Shown here one piece after another: positions 22,198 through 34,524 of a stretch of 64,000 nt of DNA; position 1 is the stretch's first letter, and every line of letters starts with the position of its first letter. This DNA is from Lucinisca nassula. Its lineage: Eukaryota > Mollusca > Bivalvia > Lucinida > Lucinidae. The notes beneath the pieces were generated by a model, which searched no databases, was not told where the DNA came from, and worked only from the letters and a program-made list of their open reading frames with translations. The stretch covers positions 74,194,858 through 74,258,857 of the forward strand of contig OY757010.1 in the NCBI GenBank assembly GCA_963580285.1. Reading direction: 5' to 3'. Made by a program: the position numbers and the translations under genes.

Positions 22198-22574
22198 TTA
22201 ATCGGGAAACCATTAAGCAGAACTTCTTACAGCTGGAGAAGCTATGATTGATGCCAAGACAGTCCTTTTCAGCAAGATCCAGAAATGGCCATAGATAAGG
22301 TATTTTAAAGGATAATTGTTCTTGTTTCTTCATTTGTGAGTACTTGCTAGAATCATATTTTGTAGCCGCATGAAAATTCAAACATTTGGCAAATACATGC
22401 AGCATCATCATCAACAGCATGATCAATATTCTTGATCTTATTTAAGCTGATCATTTGCTGAAACTGCCAAAGAAAAAAATCTGAAAAGAATCAAAGCACT
22501 GACGGCATTGGTGGGTCAATTGTCTCTGAGTGTCATGGCCCTGAACAGGGACTTAGACTGTTTTGTTTCACCCT

Positions 22575-22665
22575 TAAGTTCCTGGACTGTGAGCAAACAG
22601 TGTAGACCCTGATCAGACACCACTTTCTGCAGTTTCTGATCTGGGTCTAAACTGTGTCAAATCCA
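22575..22665. repeat. Cassette 2 hairpin, degenerate
   Basis: ACAGTGTAGACCCTGATCAG and TCTGATCTGGGTCTAAACTG are the arms. The tip is CACCACTTTCTGCAGTTT, unlike the other tips. Confidence 0.55.
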
Positions 22666-22874
22666 ACACAACTCTATAGATAACATTCTGACTTCACAGC
22701 AATAAGAACTACGAAGCTATTTTCTATAAATTTATAAACTACTGTTAACGACATTGGTCTCATGACCATTACTCACAGGTGTACATTACATACACTCCAG
22801 GTTTTGCAGGATGAACGCCTACACAGCAATCCTGTAATTTAACCTGCACAGAGGATGATTCTTCCTGAACACGG

Positions 22875-23035
22875 GCCTACAGTTAACATCCCGATCCAAA
22901 GGACGGTGCATTTTGTGGCATTCATCCCTGCAAATGATGGACACCACAATTTTATTACCGCTGTCAGGAATCGAATCAGGGGCCTCTAGCATCATAGGCA
23001 AGTGCACTGAGCTACCACACACCATAAATAACTGT
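22875..23035 (-). mobile_element. tRNA-like SINE head
   Basis: On the minus strand GGTAGCTCAGTGCACTTGCC resembles an A box and GATTCGATTCC a B box, at tRNA-like spacing. The tRNA cloverleaf is not intact and the body continues, so a SINE is likelier than a tRNA gene. Confidence 0.45.
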
Positions 23036-24000
23036 TACCTGGATTTCCTAAAAATCAGTGATAGTCAGCTGGACATCAACACAAAAAGCTACTGTGCTTA
23101 GTGACTTTTGGTCACCTGACAAACAATAAAAAATCAATCAAGAAACTAGCTACAGGGGGTCTATACTTTTAAAACTGGCTCGCGTAAAAAAGGGATAATG
23201 TGCATCAAGGGAAGTCACCCAAAACATCCTAAATAATATATCAGGGTAGTTTTTCGTCCAAAATTTGATAGTGTATAATCCTAGTTTTCAGTGTACCAAT
23301 AAGTGAACCGTGAAATAACCCAGCACGCGTAAACAATTAAGAAATTGGCAATTGTTGCGTTTAATTGGAATAAATTGGTGCGAAAAACTATGGATTCATG
23401 ACAAATGGTGAGAGACAGTTTTTTTTGTGTGCGACATAAGCATGAAAACTTAATAGTTTTTGTGAAAAACACATGTTAAAATGAACAGGTGCCTCAGGAA
23501 CGGTAACTTTGAGAAGCTAAACCGTTACTTTGGCAACATGACGCTTTTTTATCCGGGGAGAAAAAAAAAATAAAAGACCGAGATGGGTATAGACTAGTTT
23601 CTTACTATGTTGCTTTGGCCATTTATGAAACTTTTTCTCCTCCAAGTATAACTTCGTGAAATCTTGGCAGCATGCCTAGATTTTGCCTTTATCTTTCTTT
23701 CTCATTTTTTTTTTTTTAATATTTCATTTTTTTTTCAATTATGAAGATGATATGCATGCATTAAAACAGTGTATGCATATTGTACATGCTATTTTATTAC
23801 AATGCAACTGTTTCATAAGGTAAACAGACATGAGACTGATCTATTGACAAAATGTTAACAAACAAGCCCATGCTTGACCATAATTTTTAACCAGGTGAAA
23901 GCCAGTATGGTGTGTGGTACACAGCAGGGGGGAGGGGCTGAAATGGACCCCCCCTGGTTGGGTTCAGGCCCCATGATAACATACTATTGATGAATATTTA
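23036..24000. other. No recognisable feature
   Basis: AT-rich with a T-run at about 23706-23719. No gene or repeat family recognised. Confidence 0.45.
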
Positions 24001-24013
24001 TAGGAACTAGTCA

Positions 24014-24173
24014 AAGTGAGTGTTTGAGTTTTAAGTCTCACCAACAGCTAAGGTCATCCAGACGCGAAACCTCAGTTTAAAGAGACATCCGAAAGTCTGG
24101 AGAAGCCCGGGATCGATCCTGCGACCCATGGTTTACAAGGCGAGTAGCATAACCACTGCACCATTGAAGCTTC
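24014..24173 (-). mobile_element. tRNA-derived SINE (Z family) with 13 bp target duplication
   Basis: TAGGAACTAGTCA flanks both sides (24001-24013, 24174-24186). The internal minus-strand B box is GGATCGATCC. The A box is TGGTGCAGTGG. Confidence 0.82.
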
Positions 24174-24494
24174 TAGGAACTAGTCAGTTCCATGCTGCTG
24201 GCACAAAAAATTTAATATCTTTTTATACAAAGAGACTGAGGGATCTTAAACTGACATCCTTAGAAAGACTGCATGAAATGCACACAGTCCCATATTTTAT
24301 GTGCATTATTTTAACTGTATTAATATCACAATACCACGATAATTTCAAATTCTCAAAGACAAATCTTATTCCTGAAAAAAAAAAAAAAAATTATTTCATC
24401 CCCACTCACCCTGTACTGGGCAAATGCTCGCCCATTGATACATACAGGGGTGTGGGAACAGGGGCAAGAGCAGCAGTAACCACCCAATTACATT

Positions 24495-24560
24495 TTTTAT
24501 CCCCACGCTTTTAAAAAAAAGCGTATGGGGATATTGTGAATGCCTGTCTGTCTGGGCCGA
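24495..24560 (+). mobile_element. HINE-like 5' hairpin fragment
   Basis: TTTTTATCCCCACGCTTTT with AAAAGCGTATGGGGATAT and GCCTGTCTGTCTG is the 5' signature of a rolling-circle-type element, cut off by the K2 remnant that follows. Confidence 0.5.
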
Positions 24561-24561
24561 C

Positions 24562-24715
24562 GAATTGAGGCGGTTCTAACGAGTACCCACAACCTATGTC
24601 TTGGAGCAAATATAAGAAAAATAATGTATACCACCGTAAACCCACGGTTTCTCTATATAAAGAGGGGTATAGCGGGGTCTTCATTTTACGGACGTGTTCA
24701 CGTGATGGATGCAAG
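24562..24715 (+). mobile_element. K2-type MITE, right half only
   Basis: It begins at the hairpin tip (ATTGAGGCGGTTCTAACGAG) and runs to GGACGTGTTCACGTGATG. The left half is absent. No feature is recognised between 24716 and 25275. Confidence 0.6.
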
Positions 24716-25275
24716 GTGTGTCATTGCAGAGGGTGGAGTGTCACACTTATTATCATAACAGTATGAAAATCTCATTCTGATACTCAAAAGTACATGATGA
24801 CTTTAGCATTTTGGAGTCAGAACTTTAAAGATGATTGATAGAGCCCGGAGCCTTAGAGGTGGTTGGGTGACCGTGAGGCAATGGTGATGTGTATCTTGCA
24901 TCACTGGGGCATTCAACTGCCATTGGCTTACAGTTGGACAAGACCTGAAATTAATTGTTTGCCATACATGAAAAAAGTTTTGTTACAGATTTCTCAGTAC
25001 CGTAATTTTAGTGGCGTAAAGTTGAAACTCAGTGTGGGCTGTTGTATTTTGTATACCAGAATCAGGCCCAAGGGCCTATAACTCTTGGAGTTACATCCCT
25101 TGATAGTTTTAACAATTTGCCATTAATGAAAAATTTTTGTTGTTGACCTATAATTTCAAGAACTGTAAGGGTTACAAAGTTGAAACCTGGTACACACATG
25201 GACAATGGGGTGATATATCATGTTTACTGGTGCTGATGACACAGTTTCTTCTATAGGCCTAAAAAAAGAAACATT

Positions 25276-25732
25276 ACGAAAACACGCCTTTACAAATACA
25301 TGTACATTGTGAACTTTACCACAGAAAAAACTAAAATTTTAACCCTTATCTTGCTGTTCACGACAACCCATATCTTTGGAAACAGTGTAGATCCAGATCA
25401 GATGGCTTCTGAAGAAGCCATCTGATCAGGATCTACACTGTTTGGCATTCAGTTTAGGAATTTGTAGCAATAAATTACATCAAGTAATTTGATTGGTTGA
25501 TAGACAGAAATGGGTGTGGCTTAAATGAATATTCAGCAAGAGAAGGGTTAAGAAAAATTGTGACATTTTTGCTCAAAATGTACCGGTAGGTTGTAGGTGC
25601 TTGTTAGAACCGCCTCATCGAGGTGGCTAGTGCCCACAATCTATATTTTATAGCAGAAATAATAAGAAATTACCCCTGTAAACCCCAGTTTTACTGTATA
25701 AAGGGTCAACATTATATAGACTATGTTTTCAT
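25276..25732 (+). mobile_element. K1-type MITE interrupted by H
   Basis: TACGAAAACACGCCTTTACA and ATATAGACTATGTTTTCATG are the inverted ends. The hairpin (about 25575-25660) is partly deleted. An intact H MITE (25339-25551) sits at a TTAA near the left end. Confidence 0.65.
25339..25551 (+). mobile_element. H-type MITE inside K1
   Basis: TTAA-CCCTTATCTTGCTG on the left and AGCAAGAGAAGGG-TTAA on the right. The central hairpin and the tail GATTGGTTGATAGACAGAAA match other copies. Confidence 0.75.
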
Positions 25733-25925
25733 GATGAAAATAGCTGTGTTTCCGCTAACATGCCAGAAAAAAATTAGAGTTGGAAGGTCAAAAAAACTTT
25801 TTATTTTTTGTCAACTTTTTATTTGATGAAAAAAAGAACAAAAAGGGCCAAGTTCAACCCATATTACCTGAAATCATTCAATGAGGATCAATGAACAAAA
25901 AGAACAGGACTGTTAGTACACACTT

Positions 25926-28160
25926 TACGAAAACACGCCTACCGGTATACAAATACATTGTACACTTTACCGACGAAAATCTAAAATATTTAGATGAAAA
26001 ATGTGATATTTTTCTTATTTTTCCTCTGTCAAAATATAGATTGCGGGTACTCGTTAGAACCGCCTCATCAAGGCAGTTCTAACGAGTACCCACAATCTAT
26101 ATTTTAGAGCAGAAATAAGAAAAATAAGGTTTACTAGGGCTGACTATCGATGCCAATTTTGACTATCGTGATAGTATTGCTATCGAGGAAACTACTATCA
26201 CGATACTATCACTATCGTGGCATACTATCACGATACTATCGTGATACTATCGGGAACACTTATAAATGATTCATAGATGTTATATCACTCACATAAAATG
26301 GCTAAGAGTGACAGAACGAGTTAGGAAAATTCCAATGGCCTAAAATTGTATGTTTATTGTGTGTTTCAATATCAGCATTCATTCCCTCGGGGCTATTCCA
26401 GAAAAAACATCATGGGGAGACGGCTCTTTATATATATCCCCACCACCGCCTAAAAATAGTTTGCTGCTTCCAGTATATATGCCTGTAAGTGATGGTTATC
26501 ATAGCTTTAATACCTTTGCAATGTTTGAGATTTTCTGCTTGTGAAAACTGACACATGCTGATCGTTCTTCGATTCTTTGATGTTTGCCGCCTGTGTTAAA
26601 TTAATCTGTGGATTCAGTTAATTAGGTAACCCGATTATTACATAGTATTACGTAATCACAGCACGCTATTTTAGCACCTCTTTAAGGGCGACATGAATCT
26701 AACAAACTGCATTAAAACTTGAACTTACATATTTTTTATTTGAAGTTAGCATCAAAAGCTAGACTATCAAAATAGAAGTAAAGCAATTATCAAGTCGGTT
26801 TTTTCATTTAGCGATATGTACAGGGCTTGACCTAGGCTCTTTGACTCTGTGGACATTTAGTCCTTGCACAAAAGACAGCTAAGACAAGCAGCAATAATAA
26901 AACAAAGTTTTCATGTAATGAAATTTGGCCGTTTCGACATGTTATTTTTTCTGGAATAACCCTCTATTATAATACAAAGACAACCAAACATAGAATCAGA
27001 AAGACCCACGAAAAATAAAAATCCAATTTGTCCCAGGTTGTCCAGTGTCCACCATCAAAACGTCCAGAATCACCTTAAGAAAGTACTTGATAGACGGAGA
27101 CCTAAGGCCTCGCGCTGCACGTTTTTCCCCCTACAGGATGACGACAGGAAAATAAAACTTTGTCTGCTTAAATATTCCCCCAAGAATTCAATCCCAATCG
27201 GTCAGGCCAGCCGACTGATGACATTATAATTGATGCATTTGTGCATACTTGCCGACTTATCTGAATCTATCAAGTACTCGCATGCACATTCAGTGCATTT
27301 TTCGAGAAATGCATTTCTAATGAGACCACAAAAGTGCGGTTTAATAGTCTGGTCCTTATATGCAAAAAGAGTCAAATATACAACAAGTTAAACTGCATTA
27401 TACCGTCATTTATTACGCATTTATTTACCTATATGAATAAGTCAGCACACAGCAAAAACAAACATTTCTTCATACAAAAGATCAGCTTGTGCATCTTGCA
27501 AATGTCTTCGAAACTGAACAGGGAAATGGCGTTTGTCCCAGAAGTTATACTATGCAAGGATAGTACAAACAGCAAACATTTATATATGACTGCGCAGGCT
27601 GATCTGAGTCTTCACATGTCGCACAGGTTTCACTGTCATGTTTTCAAAAAGTTGCATGCAACAAACGCGTGATCAAACTATCATTGACGTTTTGTTATTG
27701 AAAAACGCGGGAAAATTTCTGACTGCCTCAACTGCACGTGCAAAAATGACGGCGGGAAATTAATCGCCGCGAAAAATTCACCACACGGCAAAAAACTATG
27801 ATACACATGTGCGACCAGCGAAGACTCAGATCATCATGCACATATGTGAAGGCTTATCAGTCTGTCCTGATTACAGCTGAATGGATTTCCTAAGCAAAAA
27901 TACTTGCGTAATTAAACAACAGTACAGGTATATTTTCAAAGTATATTCAAGAAAAATACAAACACAATCGAAACTATCGATAGTTGAGTGAACTATCGGC
28001 GATAGCTATCGATAGTCCAAAGTACTATCGATGCATTGCTATCGAGGCAGTCCCTATCGATGCATCGTTACACCCCTAAGGTTTACCCCTGTAAACCCCA
28101 GTTTTACTATATAAAAGTGGGGTTCAAGGGGGTCAAAATTATATAGGCTTGTTTTCGTGA
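25926..28160 (+). mobile_element. K1-type MITE interrupted by a hAT-like element
   Basis: TACGAAAACACGCCTACCGG and TATATAGGCTTGTTTTCGTG are the ends. The cassette-1 hairpin lies at about 26005-26127. A 1.94 kb element splits it at AGGTTTAC. Confidence 0.7.
26135..28078. mobile_element. hAT-like non-autonomous transposon with 8 bp target duplication
   Basis: Ends TAGGGCTGACTATCG and the complement of CGATGCATCGTTACACCCCTA. AGGTTTAC is duplicated at 26127-26134 and 28079-28086, and the flanking K1 element is continuous without it. Subterminal regions are rich in CTATCG/CGATAG. No transposase frame is recognised; the longest open frame is 112 codons. An 8 bp duplication and TAGGG ends fit the hAT superfamily. 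Confidence 0.8.
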
Positions 28161-28401
28161 AGTGTATCAGTTTTGCTACATGTATTTTGACAGTTTTATG
28201 AATTTCTAGATCACAAGTGCTAGAGAATATTAAGGTCAGTAGGTAAGAAATCTTTTTCTCTTTTTTTTGGATTGCTATAAAAGCTGCAGGTCAGAACAAA
28301 AATCAGGATTGGTCAGGTTAGCAGAACAGGTATTTTTTTAGGCCTTATGGAATAGCAATCAAAGTTGGCAAAAGATTTGCATGAAATGCAAAAAAAATAT
28401 A

Positions 28402-28614
28402 TTAACCCTTGTCCTGCTGAGCCCGGATATGCCTTATCTTTGAAACAATGTAGATCCAGATCAGATGGCTTCTGAAGAAGCCATCTGATCAGGATCTACA
28501 TTGTTTATCATTCAGAATGTGAATTTGTTGCAATAATTTGAATCAAGTAATCTGATTGGCTGATAATCAGTAGTGGGTGTGGCATATATAAATATTCAGC
28601 AGGACAAGGGTTAA
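28402..28614 (+). mobile_element. H-type MITE, intact
   Basis: TTAA-CCCTTGTCCTGCTGA and TCAGCAGGACAAGGG-TTAA. It is nearly the same as 15217-15429, including GTGGGTGTGGCATAT. Confidence 0.78.
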
Positions 28615-28683
28615 TGTATGTTAACAATGCCACAATGCCCTAAAAGTGCCATGCTATAGTTTAGACCTTACATGAGTGGTCAT

Positions 28684-28746
28684 TACATATGAAATTTATG
28701 AAATGAGCCTTTGGCGAGTTTCATAAATTTCATATGAAATGATCAC
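28684..28746. repeat. Inverted repeat
   Basis: CATATGAAATTTATGAAA and its complement TTTCATAAATTTCATATG are separated by about 16 bases. No element ends are visible around it. Nothing is recognised between 28747 and 29527. Confidence 0.8.
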
Positions 28747-29527
28747 GTGTGTGAGTTTCTATTTATCATATTATCATGAAAAAATGGCTTTTAGGACAAC
28801 TGTTCACCAGAAAATATGTTGTTGACATGGTCATTGCCATGATGTTACTTATTCCCGCCAAAGTGTTATTGCAAGTTGGGTCATACATGTACATATTTAT
28901 TATACAACGTTATCCACTGCATATCAACGGCGTCATATGATAAATATGCTTACGTGTAACAGCTAAATGTGTTCAGAAATATTCCTTAAGACACTACCTT
29001 AATTTAAATGTGATGATTTATAAAATATGTTAACCTTAATTTTCTCTCTTTTATAGCTTTTCAAAAAGCTTTTTTATTTAAAGGCGTCTTTAGTCCACTT
29101 TTATAATCTTTGATCTAAAAAGCAATCAGATCTATGTTTAAATAAGTTGGGTCTGCCTATAGGTAAAGTCTGTGGTTCTAACTGCCAAAGACTGCATATC
29201 ATATTTATCATAAATTTTTTTGATTGTTTATAAAATGATAAAGGTAGTAATATAATATTTTCCACTAGAATAATGGCGGCATAGTAGAATGATTTGTCTT
29301 ACGTTTACGAGTTGGCAACAATCTGGATGGAAAATCAAGTTGGTGACTAAATTATGGTCTTATCCGTTGGTTTAAATGAATTTAAATACCTGTTTATAGT
29401 GTCGGGTGTTGGATTTGGTCCAATTTATGGTGTAAATAGGTTTAAATCATTTGATTAATATGAATTTGCTAAATAAGTAAAACTGTCAGGATCGGCTAGT
29501 GAGTAAGATTTTGGGAAATACCTTTCG

Positions 29528-29700
29528 TTAAAGTCCCCTACCTTTGCAAACAGTTGAGATCCAGATCAGATGGCTTCTGAAGAAGCCATCTGATCAGGAT
29601 CTACACTGTTTGACATTCAGTTTTTGTGAAGTTGCAAGAATTAAATACATCAAATAATCTGATTGATAGTCAGAAATGGATGTGGCAGGATCGTTACAGT
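29528..29700 (+). mobile_element. H-type MITE, truncated
   Basis: Hairpin with tip TGGCTTCTGAAGAAGCCA and the tail GATAGTCAGAAATGGATGTG; the right terminus is missing. Confidence 0.6.
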
Positions 29701-29959
29701 AATAGCATCTGATGACGTCACATGACTAATATAAGGTTGCACTGCTTGACCTATAATGGTCATTTTGGATTTTTGGTTCGTGACAATAACACACCTTTGT
29801 GCTAGAATGGAATCTGCCTTAATATCTCTAAAACAAGCATTTTACATGTGATATTTTGGGGCGCCTTTTTTTTTTGTTTTTTTTTTGGTATGTGTTAGAA
29901 CCTTCTGATAAGGTGATTCAATCTATGATTTTAAGATAAAGTGAGGAAAACCATACTGT

Positions 29960-30190
29960 AATGAACCTATAGTATTGAAACAGATTGGCCTAAGCAAGCA
30001 GTGCAGACCCAGAGCAGACTGCCCTTGAAGGAGCCGTCTGATCAGGATCTACACTGTTTACCAGTCCCTCTGCGCCTTTTGGACTCCTTGCCGGATCGTG
30101 AAACAAATTTGTTACAATTTTAGGAGAATTACAGTAAGTCCTCATGGTGTCCGAATTTTTAGGATTTTTACGGTAAGTAGGGGTTTAAAA
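29960..30190 (+). mobile_element. I-type MITE
   Basis: AACAGATTGGCCTAAGCAAG, arms CAGAGCAGACTGCCCTTGAA with their complement, GCCTTTTGGACTCCTTGCCG and GTGTCCGAATTTTTAGGATT match the family. Confidence 0.6.
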
Positions 30191-30299
30191 GGGTATTCAT
30201 TGGACAGGCATTTTAATATGATGAATTTAATTACGCTTTACCGTATTTATCATATACATTTATAGTGAAACTTCGATAACTCGAATACGGATAATTCGT

Positions 30300-30569
30300 T
30301 CCATTCCAGTAACACACACATGCGTCACAATGCATTTTTACATCTCCAAAACGGTCGATTTTCTGATAAAAATATGTGATATCATACTTATTTATACTCA
30401 AAACATAGATTGTGAGTGATCGTTGAGGCGGTACGTCTAACGAGTACACACAACCTATGTCTTGGAGCAGAAATAAAAAAAATAATGTACACCCCCATAA
30501 ACCCCAGTTTTCTCTATATAAAGTGGGGTTTAGCGGGGTGTTCATATCACGGACTTGTTCACGTGATGC
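30300..30569 (+). mobile_element. K2-type MITE with damaged hairpin
   Basis: The left body GCATTTTTACATCTCCAAAA and right end GACTTGTTCACGTGATG are present. The hairpin has lost most of its left arm tip (GATCGTTGAGGCGGTACG). Confidence 0.6.
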
Positions 30570-30571
30570 GG

Positions 30572-30733
30572 GAGAAGCCTTCGTGGTGCAGTGGTTATGC
30601 TACTCGCCTTGTAAACCAGGGATCGCAGGATCGATCCCGGGCTTCTCTAGACTTTCGGATGGGTCTTTAAACCGAGGTCCCGTCTCCATATGACCTTAGC
30701 TGTTGGTGGGACGTAAAACTTAAACTCACTCAC
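30572..30733 (+). mobile_element. tRNA-derived SINE (Z family) with 13 bp target duplication
   Basis: TCACGTGATGCGG flanks both sides (30559-30571, 30734-30746). A box TGGTGCAGTGG, B box GGATCGATCCC, tail of ACTC repeats. It inserted across the right edge of a K2 MITE. Confidence 0.85.
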
Positions 30734-30854
30734 TCACGTGATGCGGATAATTCGTTTGCTATGGCTAATTTGAATTCGTTCTGGAGACCCTAGAGAATTG
30801 TTCCTATAGCTCCAGATATCCACATGTTTAGGTTAATTTATGGAGGATTGTTTG

Positions 30855-33673
30855 ATTTTTAGCTCACCTGTCACGTAGTGACAAGGTGGGCTTTTGGGAT
30901 CACTTTTTGTCCGTCGTGCGTCCATGCGTCCGTCCGTGCATCCGTAAACCTCTTCTTCAAACAACATCTCCTAAACCACTGATCGGATTTTGACCAAACT
31001 TCACAGGAATGATCCTTAGGTGGTCCCCTTTCAAAGTTGTTCAAATGGTTCCGGTCTGTTTCACATCTAGGTCACAGGAGCTAAAAATAGATTTTTTTAC
31101 TGAAAATCTTTAAAAATCTTCTTCTCTGAAACTGCAAGGCCCAGGTCTTTGATATTTGGTATGACGCTTCATCTAGTGGACCTCTACTAAGATTGTTCAA
31201 ATTATAGCCCTGGGACCAAAAATGCCTCTGCCCCGGGGGCCGTTGGTTTAACATAGGCTTATATAGGGAAAATCTTTAAAAATCTTTTTCTCTGAATCTG
31301 CAAGGCCCAAGTCTTTGATATTTGGTGTGAAGCTTCATCTAGTGGACCTCTATCAAGGTTGTTCAAATTCTAGCCCTGGGGCCCAAAATGCCCCTGCCCC
31401 GAGGGCCCTTTGGTTTTACATAGGCTTATAGAGGGAAAATATTTAAAAATCTTCTTCTCTGAAGCCACAAGGCCCAGGACATTAATAGTTGGTATGAAGC
31501 TTGATCTAGAGGACCTCAACCAAGATTGTTCAAATTATAGCCCTGGGACCAAAAATGCCCCCGCCCCTGGGGCCTTTGGTTTTACATAGGCTTATATAGG
31601 GAAAATATTTAAAAATCTTCTTCTCTGAAACTGCAAGGCCCAAGTCTTTGATATTTGGTGTGAAGCTTCATCTAGTGGACCTCTATCAAGATTGTTCAAA
31701 TTATAGCCCTGGGGCCAAAAATGCCCCTGCCTCGAGGGCCTTTGGTTTTACATAGGCTTATATAGGGAAAATATTTAAAAATCTTTTTCTCTGAAACCAC
31801 AAGGCCCAGGTCTTTCATATTTGGTATGAAGCTTCATCTAGTGGACCTCTACCAAGATTGAACAAATTATAGCCCTGGGGCCAAAAATGCCCCCGCCCAG
31901 GGGGCCTTTTGTTTTGCATAGGCTTATAAAGGGAATATCTTTAAAAATCTTCTTCTCTGAAACTGCAAGGCCCAGGTCTTTGATATTTGGTATGACGCTT
32001 CATCTTGTGGACCTCTACCAAGATTGTACAAATTATTGCCCTGGGGCCAAAAATGCCCCTGCCTCGGGGGCCTTTGGTTTTACATAGGCTTATGTGGGGA
32101 AAATCTTTAAAAATCTTCTTCTCTGAAACCGCAAGGCTCAAGTCTTTAAATTGATATTTGGTGTGAAGCTTCATCTAGTGGACCTATATCAAGATTGTTC
32201 AAATTATAGCCCTAGGGCCAAAAATGCCCCCGCCCCGGGGCCCTTTGGTTTTACATAGGCTTATATAGGGAAAATATTTAAAAATCTTCTTCTCTGAAAC
32301 CATATGGCCCAGGTCTTTAATATTTGGTATGAAGCTTCATCTAGTGGACCTTTACCAAGATTGTTCAAATTATAGCCCTGGGGCCAAAAATGCTCCCGCC
32401 CCAGGGGCCTTTGGTTTTACATAGACTTATATAGGGAAAATCTTTAAAAATCTTCTTCTCTGAATCTGCAAGGCCCAGTTCTTTGATATTTTGTGTGAAG
32501 CTTCATCTAGTGGACCTTTACCAAGATTGTTCAAATTATAGCACTGGGGCCAAAAATGACCCCGCCCCGGGGGCCTTTGGTTTTACATAGACTTACATGT
32601 ATATAGGGAAAATCTTTAAAAATCTTTTTCTGAAACCGCAAGGCCCAGTTCTTTGATATTTGGTGTGAAGCTTCATCTAGTGGACCTCTATCAAGATTGT
32701 ACAAATTGTAGGCCTAGGACGAAAAATGCCCCCACCTGCAGGCCCTTTGGTTTTACATTGGCTTATACAGGGAAAAGTCTTTAAAAATCTTCTTCTCCAA
32801 AACCTGATGTCCCAGTTCTTTGAATTTGGTGTGCAGCTTCATCTAGTGAACTTATATAGACTTATATAGGGAAAATCTTTAAAAAGCTTCTTCTCTGAAA
32901 CCACAAGGCCTAGGTCTTTTATATTTGGTATGAAGCTTCATCTAAAGGACCCCTACCAAGATTATTCAAATTATAGTGCTGAGGCCAAAAATGTCCCCGC
33001 CTCGGGGCCCTTTGGTTTTACATAGGCTTATATAGGGAAAAGCTTTAAAAATCTTCTTCTCTGAAACCACAAGGCCCAGGACTTTGATATTTGGTATGAA
33101 GCTTCATCTAGTGGACCCCTACCAAGATTGTTCAAATCATAGCCCTTGGGTCCAAAATGCCCCCGCCCCGCTGCACTTCGTTTTTACATTGACCTATATA
33201 GGGAAATTTAAAAAAAAATCTTCTACTCTGAAACCGCAAGGCCCAGGTCTTTGATATTTGGTGTGAAGCTTCATCTAAATTGTTCAAATTATAGCCCTAG
33301 GAAATAGAAGTCAAGGCAATGAAAACCTTTGAAAATCTTCTTGTCTGAAGGCAGAAGGCCAAGGTCTTTGATATTTGGTATGAAGCTTTGTCTTGTGGAT
33401 TACTACCAAGATGGTCCAAATTATAGCCCTGGAGGCAAAAATGGCCTGCCCCGGGGACCCCAAGGTTTATATAGACTTATATAAGGAAAATGTTTAAAAG
33501 CCTTGTCTGAAACCAGAAGTCTCCATTCTTTGATATTTGGTATGAAGCCTACCTTTTAGACCACTACCAAGATTAATCATATTATAGCCCGGGGTCAATT
33601 ATGGCTCTCCCAGGGGCCCACTTGATACCCTATGGATCAGGTGAGCGATCCAGGGCCATCATGGCCCTCTTGT
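30855..33673 (+). mobile_element. Element D: HINE/Helentron-like element
   Basis: The 5' hairpin AGCTCACCTGTCACGTAGTG is followed by CGTCCGTCCGTGC and about 15 units of the 166 bp repeat (31100-33590). The 3' end is ATCAGGTGAGCGATCCAGGG with GGCCATCATGGCC and CTCTTG. Confidence 0.68.
31100..33590 (+). repeat. 166 bp tandem array of element D
   Basis: About 15 units with more divergence and small indels towards the 3' end, including partial units near 32840 and 33270. Confidence 0.85.
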
Positions 33674-33679
33674 ATCTTT

Positions 33680-33765
33680 AAAAGGTTTGTTGTGTATACT
33701 CATTAGAATCGCCTCATTGAAGTGATGCTAATGAGTACACACAACATACATTTATTCTATAAAAA
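33680..33765. repeat. Hairpin cassette 1 in another context
   Basis: GTGTATACTCATTAGAATCG and TGATGCTAATGAGTACACAC are the arms. The flanks do not match K1 or K2 termini. Confidence 0.6.
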
Positions 33766-33789
33766 GTCAAAAATATATCCTATGGTCAT

Positions 33790-34030
33790 CCCCATTACAT
33801 GTTGATGCCTCTTGGCTTGATAGAATGCGTATTCTTGAACACCAGACAAGGAAATCCATACTTTTAGCTTGGGATGGAAATTCTGTTCTAACCCAAAATC
33901 GAATATTCTCGGGTGTTTGATAAATGCACTGGTTGAATACGACCTCATATGCGCCGTCATTAAGGTTGACGTCACAGCATGTTATGTGACGTCACCAAAC
34001 ATTCCTGTAGAGTCATCACAATTTGGCGGA
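33790..34030 (+). repeat. Dispersed repeat X with TGACGTCA motifs
   Basis: Matches the reverse complement of 42290-42515 (AAATCCATACTTTTAGCTTG, GAATACGACCTCATATG, GTTGACGTCACAGCATGTTA). Both copies contain GACGTCA twice within about 35 bp. Confidence 0.7.
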
Positions 34031-34296
34031 CGTCTGTAACTGAATTGACTGCGGTGTTAAAAACCGTGCTGAGTAAAGAAAAATCCGTCCCCCGGATCAC
34101 TGTCCAGCATCACTCGGCAAGCCTTGTAATGCGGGACAGTGACCCTCGGGACAGTTTTTTCCAGCCACCCCTCACACCCATAAAAGATCCTTATAACCCC
34201 CAATAGTTGGAACTACCCCTAACTGGAACAAAATTTCATGGTCCCCGAAGGTGTTCGAGTTATTGAAGTTCAAGTGTATATTTGGACAGTATTATA

Positions 34297-34375
34297 GGCC
34301 TGTGTAAACAGTGTAAATCCAGAATGGTGTCTCGTCAGGGTCTACTCCATTTGCCACTCATCCAGCTATTTTTAG
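34297..34375. repeat. Cassette 2 half-hairpin with AGCTATTTTTAGACACAGCAT tail
   Basis: AACAGTGTAAATCCAGAATG and the tail TCATCCAGCTATTTTTAGAC resemble 49055-49165. The hairpin is decayed. Confidence 0.45.
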
Positions 34376-34524
34376 ACACAGCATCGAGCAGTAACTTGAA
34401 CTTGTTCATATTTTTTGAGGTTTCCAAATATTTAGGGTAAATTAATAATAAATTAAGTCTCTGTTTCAGGTTCAAACACAAAACATTGAAACAATACAGA
34501 ATATCAGTTGGACAAAACAATAAG

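Noticed and set aside
24128..24514. 128-codon frame
   Set aside because: It starts within a Z SINE and passes through an A-run; no protein similarity is recognisable.
27334..27672. 112-codon frame inside the hAT-like element
   Set aside because: No transposase, BED-finger or other motif is recognisable, and length is within chance for AT-rich DNA.
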